DNA from: Hyparrhenia diplandra
Lineage: Eukaryota > Streptophyta > Magnoliopsida > Poales > Poaceae
Assembly (NCBI GenBank): GCA_015847255.1
Contig: JADLZK010002635.1
Span: forward strand, 186,001 to 250,000
Length of the DNA stretch: 64,000 nt
Direction: 5' to 3'
Position numbers and translations under genes: made by a program. This document shows, one piece after another, positions 21,701 to 34,200 of the stretch; position 1 is the first letter of the stretch; each line of letters opens with the position of its first letter. The notes beneath the pieces are model-generated. The model made no database searches. It was not told where the DNA came from and worked only from the letters and a program-made list of their open reading frames with translations.

Positions 21701-23929
21701 AAACAATATCTTGGCCTCCCAACAATGCCAGAAAATAATGGTGACGAGTACAGCTCTTTTACTGTACAATTGGTGTCGTCAGTGTACTCTGTAGGAAGGC
21801 TTTGATCCGCACCTTGTGAAATTACATGCAATAGTTGTGTCCTCTGCTCATCCTCATGATCAACATTATTGCGTTCCTTCTATACTGCATTCAGATTATC
21901 TGCACAAGACATAAACTTTGGATTGGCACGTAGCGTCTCGTCCGTGCAGTGTTTCCGTCCTTGTCGATCCGGGCACAGGACATCGATCCATCGTCTGCTT
22001 CTACTTTGTTCCATTCCTTTTGTCTTGCGAGACCGAGGCCAAAGCTACGTACCTGCTACAACCCCATCTTCTGTAAGCTTATGTCTGTCAGGTTCCCATC
22101 TTTGGATCATCTATAGTGCAGACACATGAACATCGATCAACAGATCATTTTGATGATGTTGCTCAGCGTGATCTCCAAAGTTGATTGCCACTATTGATAA
22201 GCTTACATAACTAAATGAACCCTAACATTGGCAGCTTACATAACCATGCATGACTGTATAATATTTGCAAGACAATATATATACCAGCAAAGGATGCAGG
22301 ATGCAGTACAAAGAGCATCCCGGACCAGGCTCAAGAAAGAAACCTGGACTGATCGACACTATCAAGTGATGCGTGAGGACAAGATTCCCCGAGTGCAAAA
22401 GGCAGGGCACATGGGTTGGCTTTTGCTAGCGATGTTTCGGTTGTTCGAGTCGGTAGGCAACTTTCTAAGAGCCTTGCTTATCACCTCATCATGTCTGGTC
22501 TGGATCAAAGCAATGAGAGGGCCGGACTGAGGAACCTCCTTTGATTCCACCATGCATAAGCATTACACACCAATCATTTGTTGGATCATACTACTGGAAC
22601 TGACAGCTGGCCGGACATTCTCCTGGCTCTGAATTATTGCACTCAATATACTGTTGCTAACATTATTTGTGCCTCTTCGAAATTGGCAAGCCTGAACTAC
22701 ACTTCCTACGACACACGTACTACCAGATTGATAATTTCAGAGTACAGCAGCTGTAGTGCTGCTAGCAGGAACCTGTATGATAGGAAAATAAAATTTTTGC
22801 AGAAACCAGTTCCATTCATGTGGGGTATTACACACAGTAATTTTTTTAAAAAAAAAATCAGATTGCACCTAAATACAAAACGCAGGACCAATTAATGCAA
22901 GAAATGATAAAAAGGAAGATTAAGAAGCTGTAGGCGTAGCGTAGCGGCACAGTAAGATCCTTTCTGCCGACGGAGTGCCGACATCTTGGCCTGGCATTGG
23001 AATTGGCAGCATCAACGCACTGTGGGTGTGCCATGTCTGTGCCTTCTATCTCTTTCAGCTTGGAGTAGTACGCAGCAGCTGTTCATGGGTATGTAAGAGT
23101 GATAGCTGAGGAATATAATCGTGCAGGAATCTGCTGCTGACGCTTACTGCCCCTACTCCTGCTCGTCTCCTGCTCGTTTCTGCGTAACTATCTTTACAGG
23201 GCTGCTATCCACCCTTCACTGTCTGAATGTCTATCAGACTATCACTATTGTCTGCCGTACGCTTTCTTGCTTTGGATCAAGCAGCATGCATGCTCCAGAT
23301 CTGGCCTTTAACGATGGATATGGGCGCGGCAGCTCTAACTCTAAGGCAGTCTGATCCTACATACGTTTGGAACGTTGGAATTCCTATCTGTTTTTTTTAG
23401 AGAACGGAAGAATATCCGGCTTCATCACTACTGATATTGAGGAATGAAACTACTTCATATTTTTCATCTAAAACACAGACAGAATTCACGAATTACAAAC
23501 AAATAACCATCCTGAATTCTTTGCCAGAGGTCCCAGCAGAAGCAAACAAGCATGTGTTGCGCAAGCAAAGGCGGGCAACAGTGAGGCCAGCTTATCCTTT
23601 CAAATTGTACACCAATAGGCACTAGCTAAAGATAAACTGCTGGCTAGATTCCCTTTTCCCCTCTCCTTTTAGGCTGGCTCAAGCTCAAACGATGCAGTAT
23701 GCGAGAAAGCAAGAGATTCATCCAAGAACATTGATCTGTTCTTGATCTGTCTTTTCCCATTTTATCTATGATGATGCAATCGAAGCCTGCATTAACTGGT
23801 GGCACAAAAACACTCATAAACAAAGTTCTTAACAGTCGACTAGTGTAATAATAGTAGCTAGCAGTACTATATAGTACGTGACGGTAGCTATGGAACTATG
23901 ACAACATGAATGGCGTGGCGTGCTGATTA
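21701..23929. other. Intergenic, no gene recognised
   Basis: Mixed-composition sequence with many short open frames but no domain or family match. Small poly-T runs occur at about 22844 (with poly-A beside it) and 23391. The rightmost 300 bases are probably 3' flank of the IDD-like gene. Confidence 0.5.
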
Positions 23930-24439
23930 TTAAGGGTGGTGGAAGCGCTGCATGCAGGCGTGGCAAGTGATCTCGAGCGCGGCGGCGGAGCCGGCGGCGA
24001 TCCGGCGCGCCGCCATGGCCTTGACGCGCTCCACCTTTCTCCACCTCGCCGCGGGCGCGCTCCCAGATGGCCCGCGCCCGCGCGAACTCGCGCTCCGCCA
24101 GCTCCAGCTCCCGCCGCGCCAGCTCCATCACGCGCTCCGCGTACGCCCGCTCCGCCGACGCCATCCGGGCCTGCTCCGCCGCCTGCTGCTTCAGCGCCTG
24201 CACGTCCGCTGCCGCCGCCGCCCTCTTGCTCTGCTCAGCAGTCGTAGTGCCTCGTCCTGCTTGATGATCTGCTGCCCGTGGCGTCGGTGGGCCAATGCTG
24301 ATGGACAGGCTCAGGTCCAGCTGCGGGTGGTCGGAGGGCTCGCCGGCGGCCTAGGGTTGTGGAGGAACGCGGCGTTCAGAGGTGTGGTTGTTGGGAGGAG
24401 GAGAAGCTGGAGCTCCTTGTCGCCGTGCTGGGGCTCCAT
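23930..24439 (-). pseudogene. IDD14/15/16 (SHOOT GRAVITROPISM 5)-like C-terminal coiled-coil protein, two frameshifts
   Basis: The ATG at 24439 opens MEPQHGDKELQLLLLP, then PLNAAFLHNPR. After a one- or two-base shift near 24350 the frame continues EPSDHPQLDLSLSISIGPP and DVQALKQQAAEQARMASAER, then the Arg/Glu-rich helix AYAERVMELARRELELAERE and FARARAIWERARGEVEK. A second shift, one extra T within CCACCTTTCTCC near 24035, precedes VKAMAARRIAAG and the tail LEITCHACMQRFHHP, ending at TAA (23930-23932). The coiled coil plus ITCHAC..F tail is characteristic of the C-terminus of the IDD14/15/16 subgroup. The four ID zinc fingers are absent, so this would be a short (about 165 aa) finger-less relative. 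Without the two indels the frame would be complete; it may be a recent pseudogene or contain base errors. Confidence 0.68.
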
Positions 24440-24497
24440 GGTCGCTGAGAAGAGGGGAGTGAGCATGGCGCGGCAGTGGGCTACTGCGCTGTGGCGG

Positions 24498-24504
24498 TAT
24501 ATAT
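24498..24504 (-). promoter_or_regulatory. TATA box of the IDD-like gene
   Basis: ATATATA on the minus strand, about 60 bases upstream of the ATG at 24439, leaving room for a short 5' UTR. Confidence 0.55.
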
Positions 24505-24669
24505 GGAGATCTTTATACGATAACGAGGTTTTTGATTTTTTCTTTTTTGAAGGTTCGTGGTTGCTGATTTTACCAGAAGGCCCTTGTCATTCCTCGCTGC
24601 TGCTACTGCTCATGATACTATGCAAGTGGGACTCGTGCCATGGAATGTCGAAACCTTCTTTTGGAGGTA

Positions 24670-24924
24670 ACCCTCCCGTCCCTAAATAGACGTCATTCTC
24701 GCCTCCCGGAAGTCAATGTTTTTAAACTACCGACAATTATATATTAAAATATATAAATATTTATGCTAAGTAATTAGTATCATCGGAAAGATCTTTAAGT
24801 CTAGTTTTTAATAAATTTATTCGGAGACATAAATGTTGCACGTATTTTCTAAAAACGTAGTTAAAGTTAAGAAAGTTTGACCGGCACGCACCCCATAGTG
24901 ACATCTAAAAAGGGACGGAGGGAG
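24670..24924. mobile_element. Stowaway MITE
   Basis: TA on both sides (24668-24669 and 24925-24926). Left end ACCCTCCCGTCCCTAAATAGACGTCA; right end TGACATCTAAAAAGGGACGGAGGGAG; near-perfect inverted repeats. 255 bases, AT-rich. The same family as 47265-47499, sharing the GTATCAT(C/T)GGAAAGATCTTT core. Confidence 0.9.
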
Positions 24925-25263
24925 TATGTCACCGGCTCACTTTTGGTCGTCTTCTCCTATCAGTTGATGGGTACGTGTATAGATGGCCAAATGGACGGCC
25001 CGGCACAATACGGTGCGGCATGAGTCTAGCCAAGGCATGTGTTGAAGATTGCAGTTGCGGTAATGCTACGCTACTTGTGAACGTCCTATAAACAAATCAG
25101 ACGCTGCTCGGCTCGCTTCACCACAACGACTAGCCCAACAGGCCCATCGATGTCTTCTCTGCCTCCATCTACACGCTTCGAGAGAGCCTCCCGATAAAAA
25201 TCCCCATCTCACTTCGCTCGTCGCGGCTCACTACGCCGTCCGACCACTCCAAGCCGCCTTGCG

Positions 25264-26156
25264 ATGGCGTCCCCAAACCCGCGCCACGTGCCACTCCGTC
25301 TGTTCGCATTGTGCCCGGCCCCAAAGCCCTACGCACCGTGCTACGCGCTCTCGCTGCATCTAGGTGCTACCGACGCCACCATTCTCCACCAGGAGGTTTC
25401 TGTCCGCAGTCAAAACCGGTGCCGCTGCGATTAGAGCTGGGACTTGGGCTGTGCCGGGCGGTACGGCCCGACACTCTCGTGCCGATGCCGCTTCAGATCG
25501 TGCCCCTTAGGTACGGGGAAGCACATCGGGCCGTGCCGATATGGCACGTCAAATTTTTTCTTCAGCCCAAGCACGACCCTCAAAATATCTCTACTACTTC
25601 TCTTTTCGGTGGTGTGATATAAAAAAATTATGTATGTTGTGTATACTATTTCAATGAAGTTTTAATGATTTTCATAATTTATTTAAGTATTAGATGAGAT
25701 ATAATACAGTAAATGCTATAAAATTACATTGTAGAGTAATAAACGTGTGTATGCGTGCCACATTCGTGTCGTGCCAGCCCAAGCACAGCCCAAAGTGCGG
25801 GCCATGCCATGTAGCCCGTCGTGCGAGATCCTAGGCACGGCACGGCCCCCTCGTGTTCGTGTCATGCCAAGACGGCCCAAAATATTTCGCAAGGTCGTGC
25901 CATGCTTCGGGTCATGCCAAAGTCCGTGTCATGGCCCGCCCACAAATGGCACGGCCCAAGTCCCAGCTCTAGCTGCGATGCTCGCCCTCCCGCGCTCCCT
26001 CCCCCTCCCTTCCTCCCTTCCGTCACGGGAGGCGAGAACGACCACAACGACTCCGATGAGGTAGATGCAGTCCTTCCTGATTCTAAGCTCTCCTCCAACT
26101 TCTCCTCTCCCTCCCTCTGGATCCAAGGGATGCGGCCATGTGTAAGATTCGGATGA
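25264..26156 (+). pseudogene. Unrecognised gene-like ORF split by a hAT MITE
   Basis: The ATG at 25264 (GCGATGG context, with a TATA-like GATAAAAATCC about 65 bases upstream) opens 56 codons with good coding composition, MASPNPRHVPLRLFALCP onward. The frame hits TAG at the first bases of the hAT MITE (25432). Directly after the MITE and its target duplication the same frame continues for 58 codons (ARPPALPPPPFLPSV, then GGENDHNDSDEVDAVLPDSK and SSPSLWIQG) to TGA at 26154-26156. The pre-insertion ORF was thus about 114 codons long. A GTAAGAT at about 26141 could be a splice donor, making this a first exon. No family was recognised. The low-complexity start may be a transit peptide, which is inference only. 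Confidence 0.5.
25432..25971. mobile_element. hAT-type MITE
   Basis: Perfect 18-base terminal inverted repeats TAGAGCTGGGACTTGGGC / GCCCAAGTCCCAGCTCTA. An exact 8-bp target duplication, GCTGCGAT, lies at 25424-25431 and 25972-25979. 540 bases, with no transposase and an AT-rich centre between GC-rich arms that carry GGCACGG/CCGTGCC repeats. The perfect ends and duplication suggest recent movement. Confidence 0.95.
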
Positions 26157-26169
26157 TCTCTAGGGGCAG

Positions 26170-26366
26170 ATCTAGTTGTTGTTGCAATGTGTTGTTTTGA
26201 ATGTTGCAACTGATGATTTTTCATTGTTGCAATGACATTTTCTTTCTTTTTTGTTGTTGCAATAAGGGTTTTGGTGATGTTGCAGTAGTAATTCTTGATA
26301 TGTTGCAATAGTTGCAACATAATGTTTTTTGTTGTTTCAATTCATTTTTTTTTTCTTTGTTGCATT
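26170..26366. repeat. GTTGCAA-rich tract
   Basis: The string TTGCAA or GTTGCA recurs about ten times within 200 bases among T-runs (for example near 26181, 26206, 26228, 26260, 26279, 26302 and 26312). The spacing is irregular, so this is not a simple tandem array. Confidence 0.6.
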
Positions 26367-26450
26367 CACTACTACAGAAATCATTTACAAAGACACAGCC
26401 TAAACTTAACCGTGGCGGGCGTCAAGTTTTCCCGCTATGGTTAATGCCCC
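26367..26450 (+). mobile_element. Isolated CACTA end, GTGGCGGGC family
   Basis: CACTACTACAGAAATCATTTAC, then AACCGTGGCGGGCGTC. The subterminal motif is that of the element at 18716-19937. No second end was found downstream. Confidence 0.6.
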
Positions 26451-27367
26451 GATTAACGGTGGAGATGTCAATGTAGCAGCAGAAAACTTGGGCGTCTCAT
26501 GTTCGAAATGTTGATGAGACTGTTTCCCCTTGTTGGCCCTGAAAGATGGTTGTTGATGGCCTCCCCTGTACTTCCCGTTCTGCCTTAATAGCAAGATGAT
26601 ACAGTCAAGAAAATATACTCCATTCTTTATAATCAAGAAAATATTTTGTACCTGGTGCCTGTCGAGGCTTCGATGCTATGCTCATCCAAACATGATTTTG
26701 TATTTGGCATTTCATTTGTTTTAAGCTAGCAATTCTATCGACATGCAAACATGCACTTTGGTATTGGCATCCATTTCCAATATAAGTTAGATTTGGTATT
26801 GGTGCCAATTCAATTCCAAGGTCTTCAATATCTACATCTAAACAAACCCTTAGGGAAATGCATTTTTCTTAGAAAAAATTGGAATATAAATAATTTTCAA
26901 GAAACAATACCATAACAAGCGGACTTAACGCCACACCTCTTTGAGTTAAAGGGGAAATTGCAAAAGCGACCATACGTGTCACTTGACATTTGGCATGCCA
27001 CGCCCTAGGATGCTTTTATTCAACCCACCGTAAACTTGCACTTATTAGGTCTCACCCATTTTCCATGATGTAGAGCCATACGTACATGCCATCTTGTCCA
27101 CAGAACATTTGTGTCCACCATTACGTTGCTGTGAAAAAGATTTTGCTGGTACTTTGAAAGACCATATGATATATTGCATAAACAATTCTTTGAAAAACAA
27201 CAAGCTGTTTGTGTGCAATAAATCTAGCAGTAGTATTTGGAAGACAATGATATATGTTAATGCTAGCGTTTTGGGTGTTTTGAAAAATACACTTAGGAAG
27301 GGTTTTAGGATTTGGATTCAGACGTCCGAAATTCAACAAATTTAACCAACGAAGTGAGGCTTGAATA
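26451..27367. other. Intergenic, no gene seen
   Basis: AT-rich sequence up to the large CACTA element. ATA at 27365-27367 is its left target duplication. Confidence 0.5.
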
Positions 27368-27394
27368 CACCACTACAGATTCGTTCATCACTAC

Positions 27395-28830
27395 CGCCGG
27401 CATCACTTTGCGCGAATTTAGTCCACCGGCGGTCTTTGAACCTCGCTCGGTAGTGATGAACCGATAGCGATTTGAAGACCAAGGAACAAATCAAAACAAA
27501 CGATAGAAAAAGAAGATTGCACATGCAGACGAATTAAAAACGGCGGTTCAATATATATTACTAGATAATATTTTTATAAATTGATAAAAATAAAAAGAAA
27601 GCGGGGCCACCGCCGCCCGCCTAGGCCGCGTTCCGCCCGGTGACCGCCTCGGCGCCGCCCTCGGCGCCTCCATCCTCTTCAGTATCCCCATAGCGAGGAT
27701 AATAAAGAATGGCTTCGACCTTGAAGGCGTAGAAGTTGACCTTCTCCACCAACGGCCCAGCCACCGTTGGCGGGCCGACGCGCCGCCGGGTTGTTGAGTT
27801 TTGCGGAAGGCGTCATGGAGGCACTTTCGACGGTGAACCGAAGCTCGCCATGGTGTAGTTGCCGGCCATTTTAATGTACGTCGATGAAGCTGCCTGGGTG
27901 ATCGAGGTTATGAAAAAGAGAGGTTAATTAGCGATGGAGATCGTACCAAATCTGAGGTTGCCGTATACAATTATATAGTAACAAGCCATGGAATGCATGC
28001 AACCGATTGTCATTTCCCAAGACGGCGCCATGAAAATAGTCAAACAGCAACCGGCTCATCCATTGGCCATCGGTCCGTCTCCCCGGCACTCAAAGGCCGA
28101 CTGGCGGCTTCAGCGTTTTGCACGCGTTTTGATCTCAATCCCCATGCTTAGGCGGGAACTAAAGGCGACTAGCTACGGCGTTTGCATGCATTTCAAATGG
28201 CCGCTTCCTTGATTACCATTGCTATAAATATTGCTCATGAAATCTAATGATAATTATTTGATAACATAGATAGATACTTATCTAAATACACCATTGTTAT
28301 TTTGAACAAGGAATGCTTTACATTATTTACCATTGCTACAAGAACCACACGTACCTTTAGAAGATGATGCCGACGGGGAGGGAGGGAGACGAGAGACTGG
28401 AGACGAGAAACTTACGCTACACGTGGGCTGGAGCACGAACAAATGACACTCAACTTGTTGTAGTACGTCCACAACAACTGTCGGGCTATTTAAAGAATCA
28501 AACTTTTACCGCCCAACGGATAACTATCACGTTTTTTCTTTTTCTGACCATAAGAGTAGTAGAATACGTACAATACTATAGCTGTCACGTTCACTTCGCG
28601 TGTTTATAGAGGCCTGTGAGAGCAGTCATAGGTCACGGCGGTGCATGCATGGCGCTCATGTGGAGAACCGCGTTGCCATTAGTATTCACTGCGGGTTAGA
28701 AAACCGATAGTGTCTCCGGAACCGATGAGAAAAGCCTGTGGCACCAGCTGCAGCATTGACGGGTTAAATCAATGTCAGTAAAAACACTGTCGGGTGTAGT
28801 TTTACAACCGACAGTGATTAGTTTAACTTA
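27395..28830. repeat. Left subterminal repeats of the CACTA element and intervening sequence
   Basis: Motifs CACCGGCGG, CTCGGTAGTG and ACCGATAGCG occur at 27421-27470. ACCGATAGTGTC, CACTGTCGGGTG and ACCGACAGTG occur at 28700-28815. The GC-rich block 27600-27900 between them reads, on the minus strand, like a fragment of coding sequence (FYAFKVEAILYYPRYGDTEE) but was not recognised. Confidence 0.55.
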
Positions 28831-29309
28831 ACATCATTTTGTTGCATTTATATGTGTCACAGACTTTATCCCCAGTACAATGGCTACAAACAACACTTAG
28901 CTGGTTTTTTTATCTCTGGTTTTGTGGAGAGCACGACATCTAGAAAATCACATGGTCATCAACTATACATGCATAAAATAAGTTTTCTATCCCTTCGAGG
29001 TGTCTAGGAAACAACAGCCACCTAATCCAGGAGAGGGGAAGCGAGAGAATGTCCGTGTAAAATGCTCGATTACAATGTCGTTTCCTTGTGCTTAGATGCA
29101 CTTCGACGTGTTTGCTACATTGTGCCTGATTTCTGGCACTTCAAGATACACGCTTTGTCTTCTCGCAATATCCCTCCATCGTAATATAGCGAATATATTG
29201 GGAGTTGCAACTAGGATGATGTGGTAATAAATTAAATTCATCATTTTGACACTTTGTATAATAGATAGATTCACATCATCTTCATTCATTTTGATTCTCC
29301 CACTTGCAG

Positions 29310-29594
29310 ATTTGGCTCCATGAACTAACTTATGCTGCATGTGGCTTGGCGGTCGTTCTCGACCAAGCTACATACCAACTTGGGTACGATTGGGACTTCT
29401 GTGCACACCTCGGCCAGCAAACTACAGAAGGGCAACAATACTGCATAAGGTTTACTGACTTATACAGTGGTCATTCAGCAGGTTACATCTATGATCGAGC
29501 ATTTTTAAAGCCTTGCGAGGGACAAGAGAGTGCAATCATAAGGGCATTGACCTTCATTGACTCAAGCGGATACTTAATCCGTGACATCAATTAA
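29310..29594 (+). CDS. Exon-like segment inside the CACTA element, unrecognised
   Basis: A good acceptor (TTCTCCCACTTGCAG, AG at 29308-29309) precedes an open frame of about 94 codons: IWLHELTYAACGLAVVLDQA, DWDFCAHLGQQTTEGQQYC, DLYSGHSAGYIYDRAFLKP, and an end at SSGYLIRDIN with TAA (29592-29594). Amino acid composition is balanced, unlike chance frames nearby. No family was recognised. It could be the last exon of a gene captured by the CACTA element or part of the element's own accessory gene. No upstream exon was assigned. Confidence 0.4.
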   Translation: MWLHELTYAACGLAVVLDQATYQLGYDWDFCAHLGQQTTEGQQYCIRFTDLYSGHSAGYIYDRAFLKPCEGQESAIIRALTFIDSSGYLIRDIN

Positions 29595-31299
29595 CCGATA
29601 TTTCTACAAACATAAATTCGTGTGCATGGACCGCAAGGTGGACCGAATAATGATCCCGATGGCGATGTTGATGATTAGTGTGTTTACTAGGTTAATCATT
29701 TGTAAGGTTGTAGTTTAATTGGTTCCTAATTAATTTGTAAGGTTCGGTGTGCCATGTGGTCTCAAACTTTTTTTCTCGGCCTTTCACATGCAAATGGGGA
29801 AGCAACCACGAAGTTTGAGATTTTTGAGGAGTTGGTTTGGTACTTTTTCCGGTTTATTTGAATTTACAGCGTGGCGCCACCGTGTAATTATAATTTGAAC
29901 CGAGCGTACCCACGAAACGAGTCGAGAATCTTTGCTAAACTTTTCCACGAGGGGTCTCATGTGCCCTAGGAGGCAAATCATTGTGGAGGTCCATAAAAAA
30001 TTCTTGTGTTTCCATGGTGTAATTAGCCTTCTTGTGGCCGGTTTAGCTCGAAGAAAATCATAGTAATTAAAATATTTATCAAAAATAACCTAAGATCTTG
30101 TGTGGGGTCATATTTTAGGTGTACATGACAAAAAAAAAATTCAAGCCATTTCCACCTAGGAGGATTACACATCTTTCACATAGGCACATGATCATCCATG
30201 ACGTGGCAACATTGCTTTAGCACTGCCGGTTGCGGGTTAATAACCGGCAGTGAATAAGAGTGGGGTGAAATTTTCTGTATCTATCTCAACCTCCCGCCGT
30301 TCATTCCCCACCATGCTGAAACCAGCCTTGATGATATATATATATATATGTGTGAGTGGCTTGGAGCGAAATTTTGGTAAGTCATTTGAACCATGCGTCA
30401 TTCGTTCCCCACCAGCGCCGAAAGAGCACCGGATTCGTCGACGGAGCATCACCAACTCCCACGTCGCCGTTCGTCGTCCCCTACGCCACGCCCAAAGCCG
30501 GGTCCGTTCGACATCATCGGTCATTCTGCTCTAGCAGAATCAAGGCTTGACGGCGTTCTCCCACGCCGCGCTCCTCCACTCCGACATCTCCAACATCGCG
30601 CCGGCATCCTCTGCCTTTCCATGGTGAGAACTAATTATCCCTTTAGGTGTTGGAGTATTTACCTAAGAGAATGAGAACTAATTCGCCGCTGTCCTAGCCT
30701 CACCATTGCCCACTTTGTCTTCGTCCACGCCGACGGAGGAACGCCGCCACACCTCTCTGCCGTCTTCCACTTCACCGCCCGACGCCATACCGGCCGCGAC
30801 CTTGTCCTCCTTGAATCCTCCGAGACAAGATAGAAGCGCGCGAGGCGCACGGGAAGCTTGGTGAGTGCGTCGATCCACGCCCTTGAGGTGTTCATTGAAA
30901 TGCCCTATGTGGATAAGCGCAACCTGTTATTTTCCTTTTATATTTAGATTTTGCTTTCGGTCCCGCGCCCTTGAGGTGTTCGTTGAAATGCCCGTGCATC
31001 GGTCACTGCCCTTGAGGTGTTCGTTGAAATGCTCATGTGGATACTTGAGTTCAATTCTTAGTAACAAATGAGCTTTAGAACATTATGGTCATTTCTGGCA
31101 TGATTGAAGACATACTAGTGCTCAAATTGTGATTGAAATTCATGAGTTAGTGTTGTTCGAAATCCAGTTTGGATATTTTTAAATATATGTACGTGCTTAT
31201 TGTACAACATTTATGAATAACATAGCATTATCATCCTATTTTAGTTACATGTATAGGCAAGCATGGCGTGGTATGTAGTGTTTGTTGGTCGCGTGTGTG
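29595..31299. other. Left arm of the CACTA element, non-coding or unrecognised
   Basis: A CACTGCCGG...CCGGCAGTG inverted motif lies at 30219-30250. A TA microsatellite lies at 30333-30348. Between 30380 and 30890 the composition is gene-like (GC, CGCCG-rich) with several open frames but no recognised product. CCCTTGAGGTGTTC(A/G)TTGAAATG occurs three times at 30880-31035. Confidence 0.45.
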
Positions 31300-34200
31300 T
31301 GAGAACCTCCTAATTACTAGGCCCACCTACACACTGTCATTGTCTCAAAGACCTCGGCAGATGCGAGATGCACCCAATAACTTAAGAAGCTCGTCGAGTG
31401 TCATCGGAAACCCCGATTACACCACTCATACCGGGATCAACAAAGGAGTAGCTACAACATTTGTTACAAAAATATAGATCGAGTGCGCGGAAGAATAATA
31501 ACATTAATTTTACAAAATGTGAGCAAGTTACTTTGAGTAAACTTAACTTAATTTCTGAAGCCGAGTTATAACTTTAGGAAACATCCAAGTCATGTCGAGC
31601 CCACCGACACAACCTTGGTTAATAGCACGAGTCAAGTACACGCAGCGAGGGGTTAACAAACCCCGAGTGCGGGAGTACTCAACAAGACTTACCCGACTAA
31701 AGAAAATAGGAGAAGACTCGGGAATGTTGGTCTAATAGGATTCAAGGTAAGGCTTTTAGCAAGAATCAAGGACTCTTTTTTGCGAGAAAAGCTTACTAGT
31801 AATGAATCCTTACTTTCAATATTTTAATCCCAATTTAGTTTCTCACCTACTCTAGGTGATCTTACACTAGAGCACACACTTCTTAGATATACCATCACTT
31901 CATTGTTTCATAATTAATCTACGATATAAGTCGGGAAACCGAAGTCTCCATATCCAGAAGCACGGCGATTTGAAACCGATTAACCCGGTGGGAGTTCTTT
32001 CCACCACGACATATGTAGCACTTAAGCTTGCATATATCAACCCTTTCTTGGATACTCAAAACGGAACCCGCCCCACGCCACCCGAGAGCACAAGTACACC
32101 TCACACCCGGGAATCTAACCCACGGGCATCCGGGACTTTAACCCACGAGTGTACACGCTACTCCGCCATCTCTCCACTCCCGGTCGGCGCGGTTTATGCG
32201 TTTCGATTTGGCACCCCGAGATCGGGCTTACTAGAGTATGTGGTCGTACTAGTTTCGATCGGTCCCGGGCGACGCCCGAACAGGCGTGCCATTGGTCAAA
32301 AGACCTCGGGCGCGGTGCGTTCCATAGTCTCGGTTACACAGGCCTACACGCTTCGGTCCTTAATTGACAAGCCGGAAATACTACATCGAGACTCCTTTCT
32401 CAATGCAAATTACCCGACCGGTCTCAATTTCACTACCATATCAAAGTATGGTTTCATCATATAACATCCTTGTTCATCAAATGCCCATTCAGGCTATTAT
32501 AAAAGACTTGTCACATTTTGACTCAAAAGTCTAACTAATTTAGCATGGCTAAGCATTTCTAAGCATTTTAACCAAAACGGGTTATCAAGGTAGATATCAA
32601 AATAATCAAGGATTGATAATGCATCAATTAGGTTATCACACAACTCTTATCACCTAATGCAAAGTGTATAAAGCAAAGGTGATATAAAGCTTTGTAAAAA
32701 CACAAGGAATGTTTAAATGAGCAGGGGCTTGCACGTGTTGCGAGGGAAAGTCAAATTACGAAGAAAGATTGTCAAGTAAAACTTGACATTATCCTTGTCG
32801 ACGGACGGATCTTCTCTCGAAGCTTGATCATTGCAAACCATATCAGTACCTTCTCCAAAGCTTCATCATCACGATCCGACTCACTCTCGTATACTCTACA
32901 CGTAGATGATGATGCATGCTTTAGCGTGATGGAATGGTAAACATGATGCTTGATGATGTATGTAATAATAAATATCTTAAGTACAACTTTCTTTCACGAT
33001 AAAGTTGCAACCCAACAAAACCAACTTGTTGAACTACTCTACAAGATATCATCACCATTGCCTAAGGAGTTTTCAAGGACCATTTGATTGTGGTATGATC
33101 CAAGATTCACAAAACAATCCAAAGTCACACAAAAATCTAAGTCGTTATACACTAAACATCACCTTTAACAATTAAATAAATAAAGCATAAAATAATAAAT
33201 AAATAAACTTTGTCAAAATGATCCCAAGCTTTTTTGTGCAGATAGATCATAGCATAAAACAGGGTCAAAATAATTTTCATGGTTTTTGGATAAATAAAAT
33301 AATTATTAAAAATCAAGGAAGATGCATTTTTCAATTAAAATTTGTATTTTTAAATCATGCCCAAACTATTTAAAATTAAAGTTTCATAATTTTCCTAGAT
33401 AGTACATATGATGGGAAGGCTACACAAAAATTTTCATGATTTTAGAAACTATATTTGAATTTATATGAAATTTGGAAAAACAGACACTATTCAAATAATT
33501 GAAATTGAATAAAACATTTCATAATTGAAAAAGGGTTTGGGTTGAATTCTGGCCCGACACGCGTGCATGGTCGATCGTTCACGGCCCACTACTGTGCATG
33601 GTTGGCCGGTACAAAGTGAATAGTGATGGGTCGGCCCGGTGAAGCGAATGTGCCTGGCCCGTTCATTGTTGCTCTATGGCCCGGTGAGGTGAGCACCTCG
33701 GCGGCGACACGCTGGCGCTCACAAGGGCTTGGCGGGCTTGTCAGCGTTCGGCGTCGGCGGAGGACCAAATGGAGAACAAAAAGAAGGAGGGCGGCCGGGA
33801 GCTCACCGGGAACTTAGAACGTGACTTGGTTTATAACGGAAACGAGCCGGATATGGATCGACGGCGGCGACGGCGGCTTCTAAGACGGCGGCACGACGGC
33901 GTTCCGTGGTGCGGCGCCGGCCGAGAAAATAACAAGGTCAATCACGACCACGACACCAAAGCGGATCGATTTGTGAAAAGAAATCAACCGGAGGTTCACC
34001 GGAGCAAGGACAACGACGGCGACGAAGCTCGCGGCGGCGGCGCTTCCGAACGGTGGCGGAGAAGATGAGCTCGCGGTGGCGATTCCGGCGGTGAGAGGGG
34101 TCGCGGCCGGGTATCGAGGGAGGTAAGGCATGGCGGCCGATGGTGTGGTTATTTTGAGGAGAGGACGCCGACGGACGCATTTACGACGGCGGCGGGTGGC

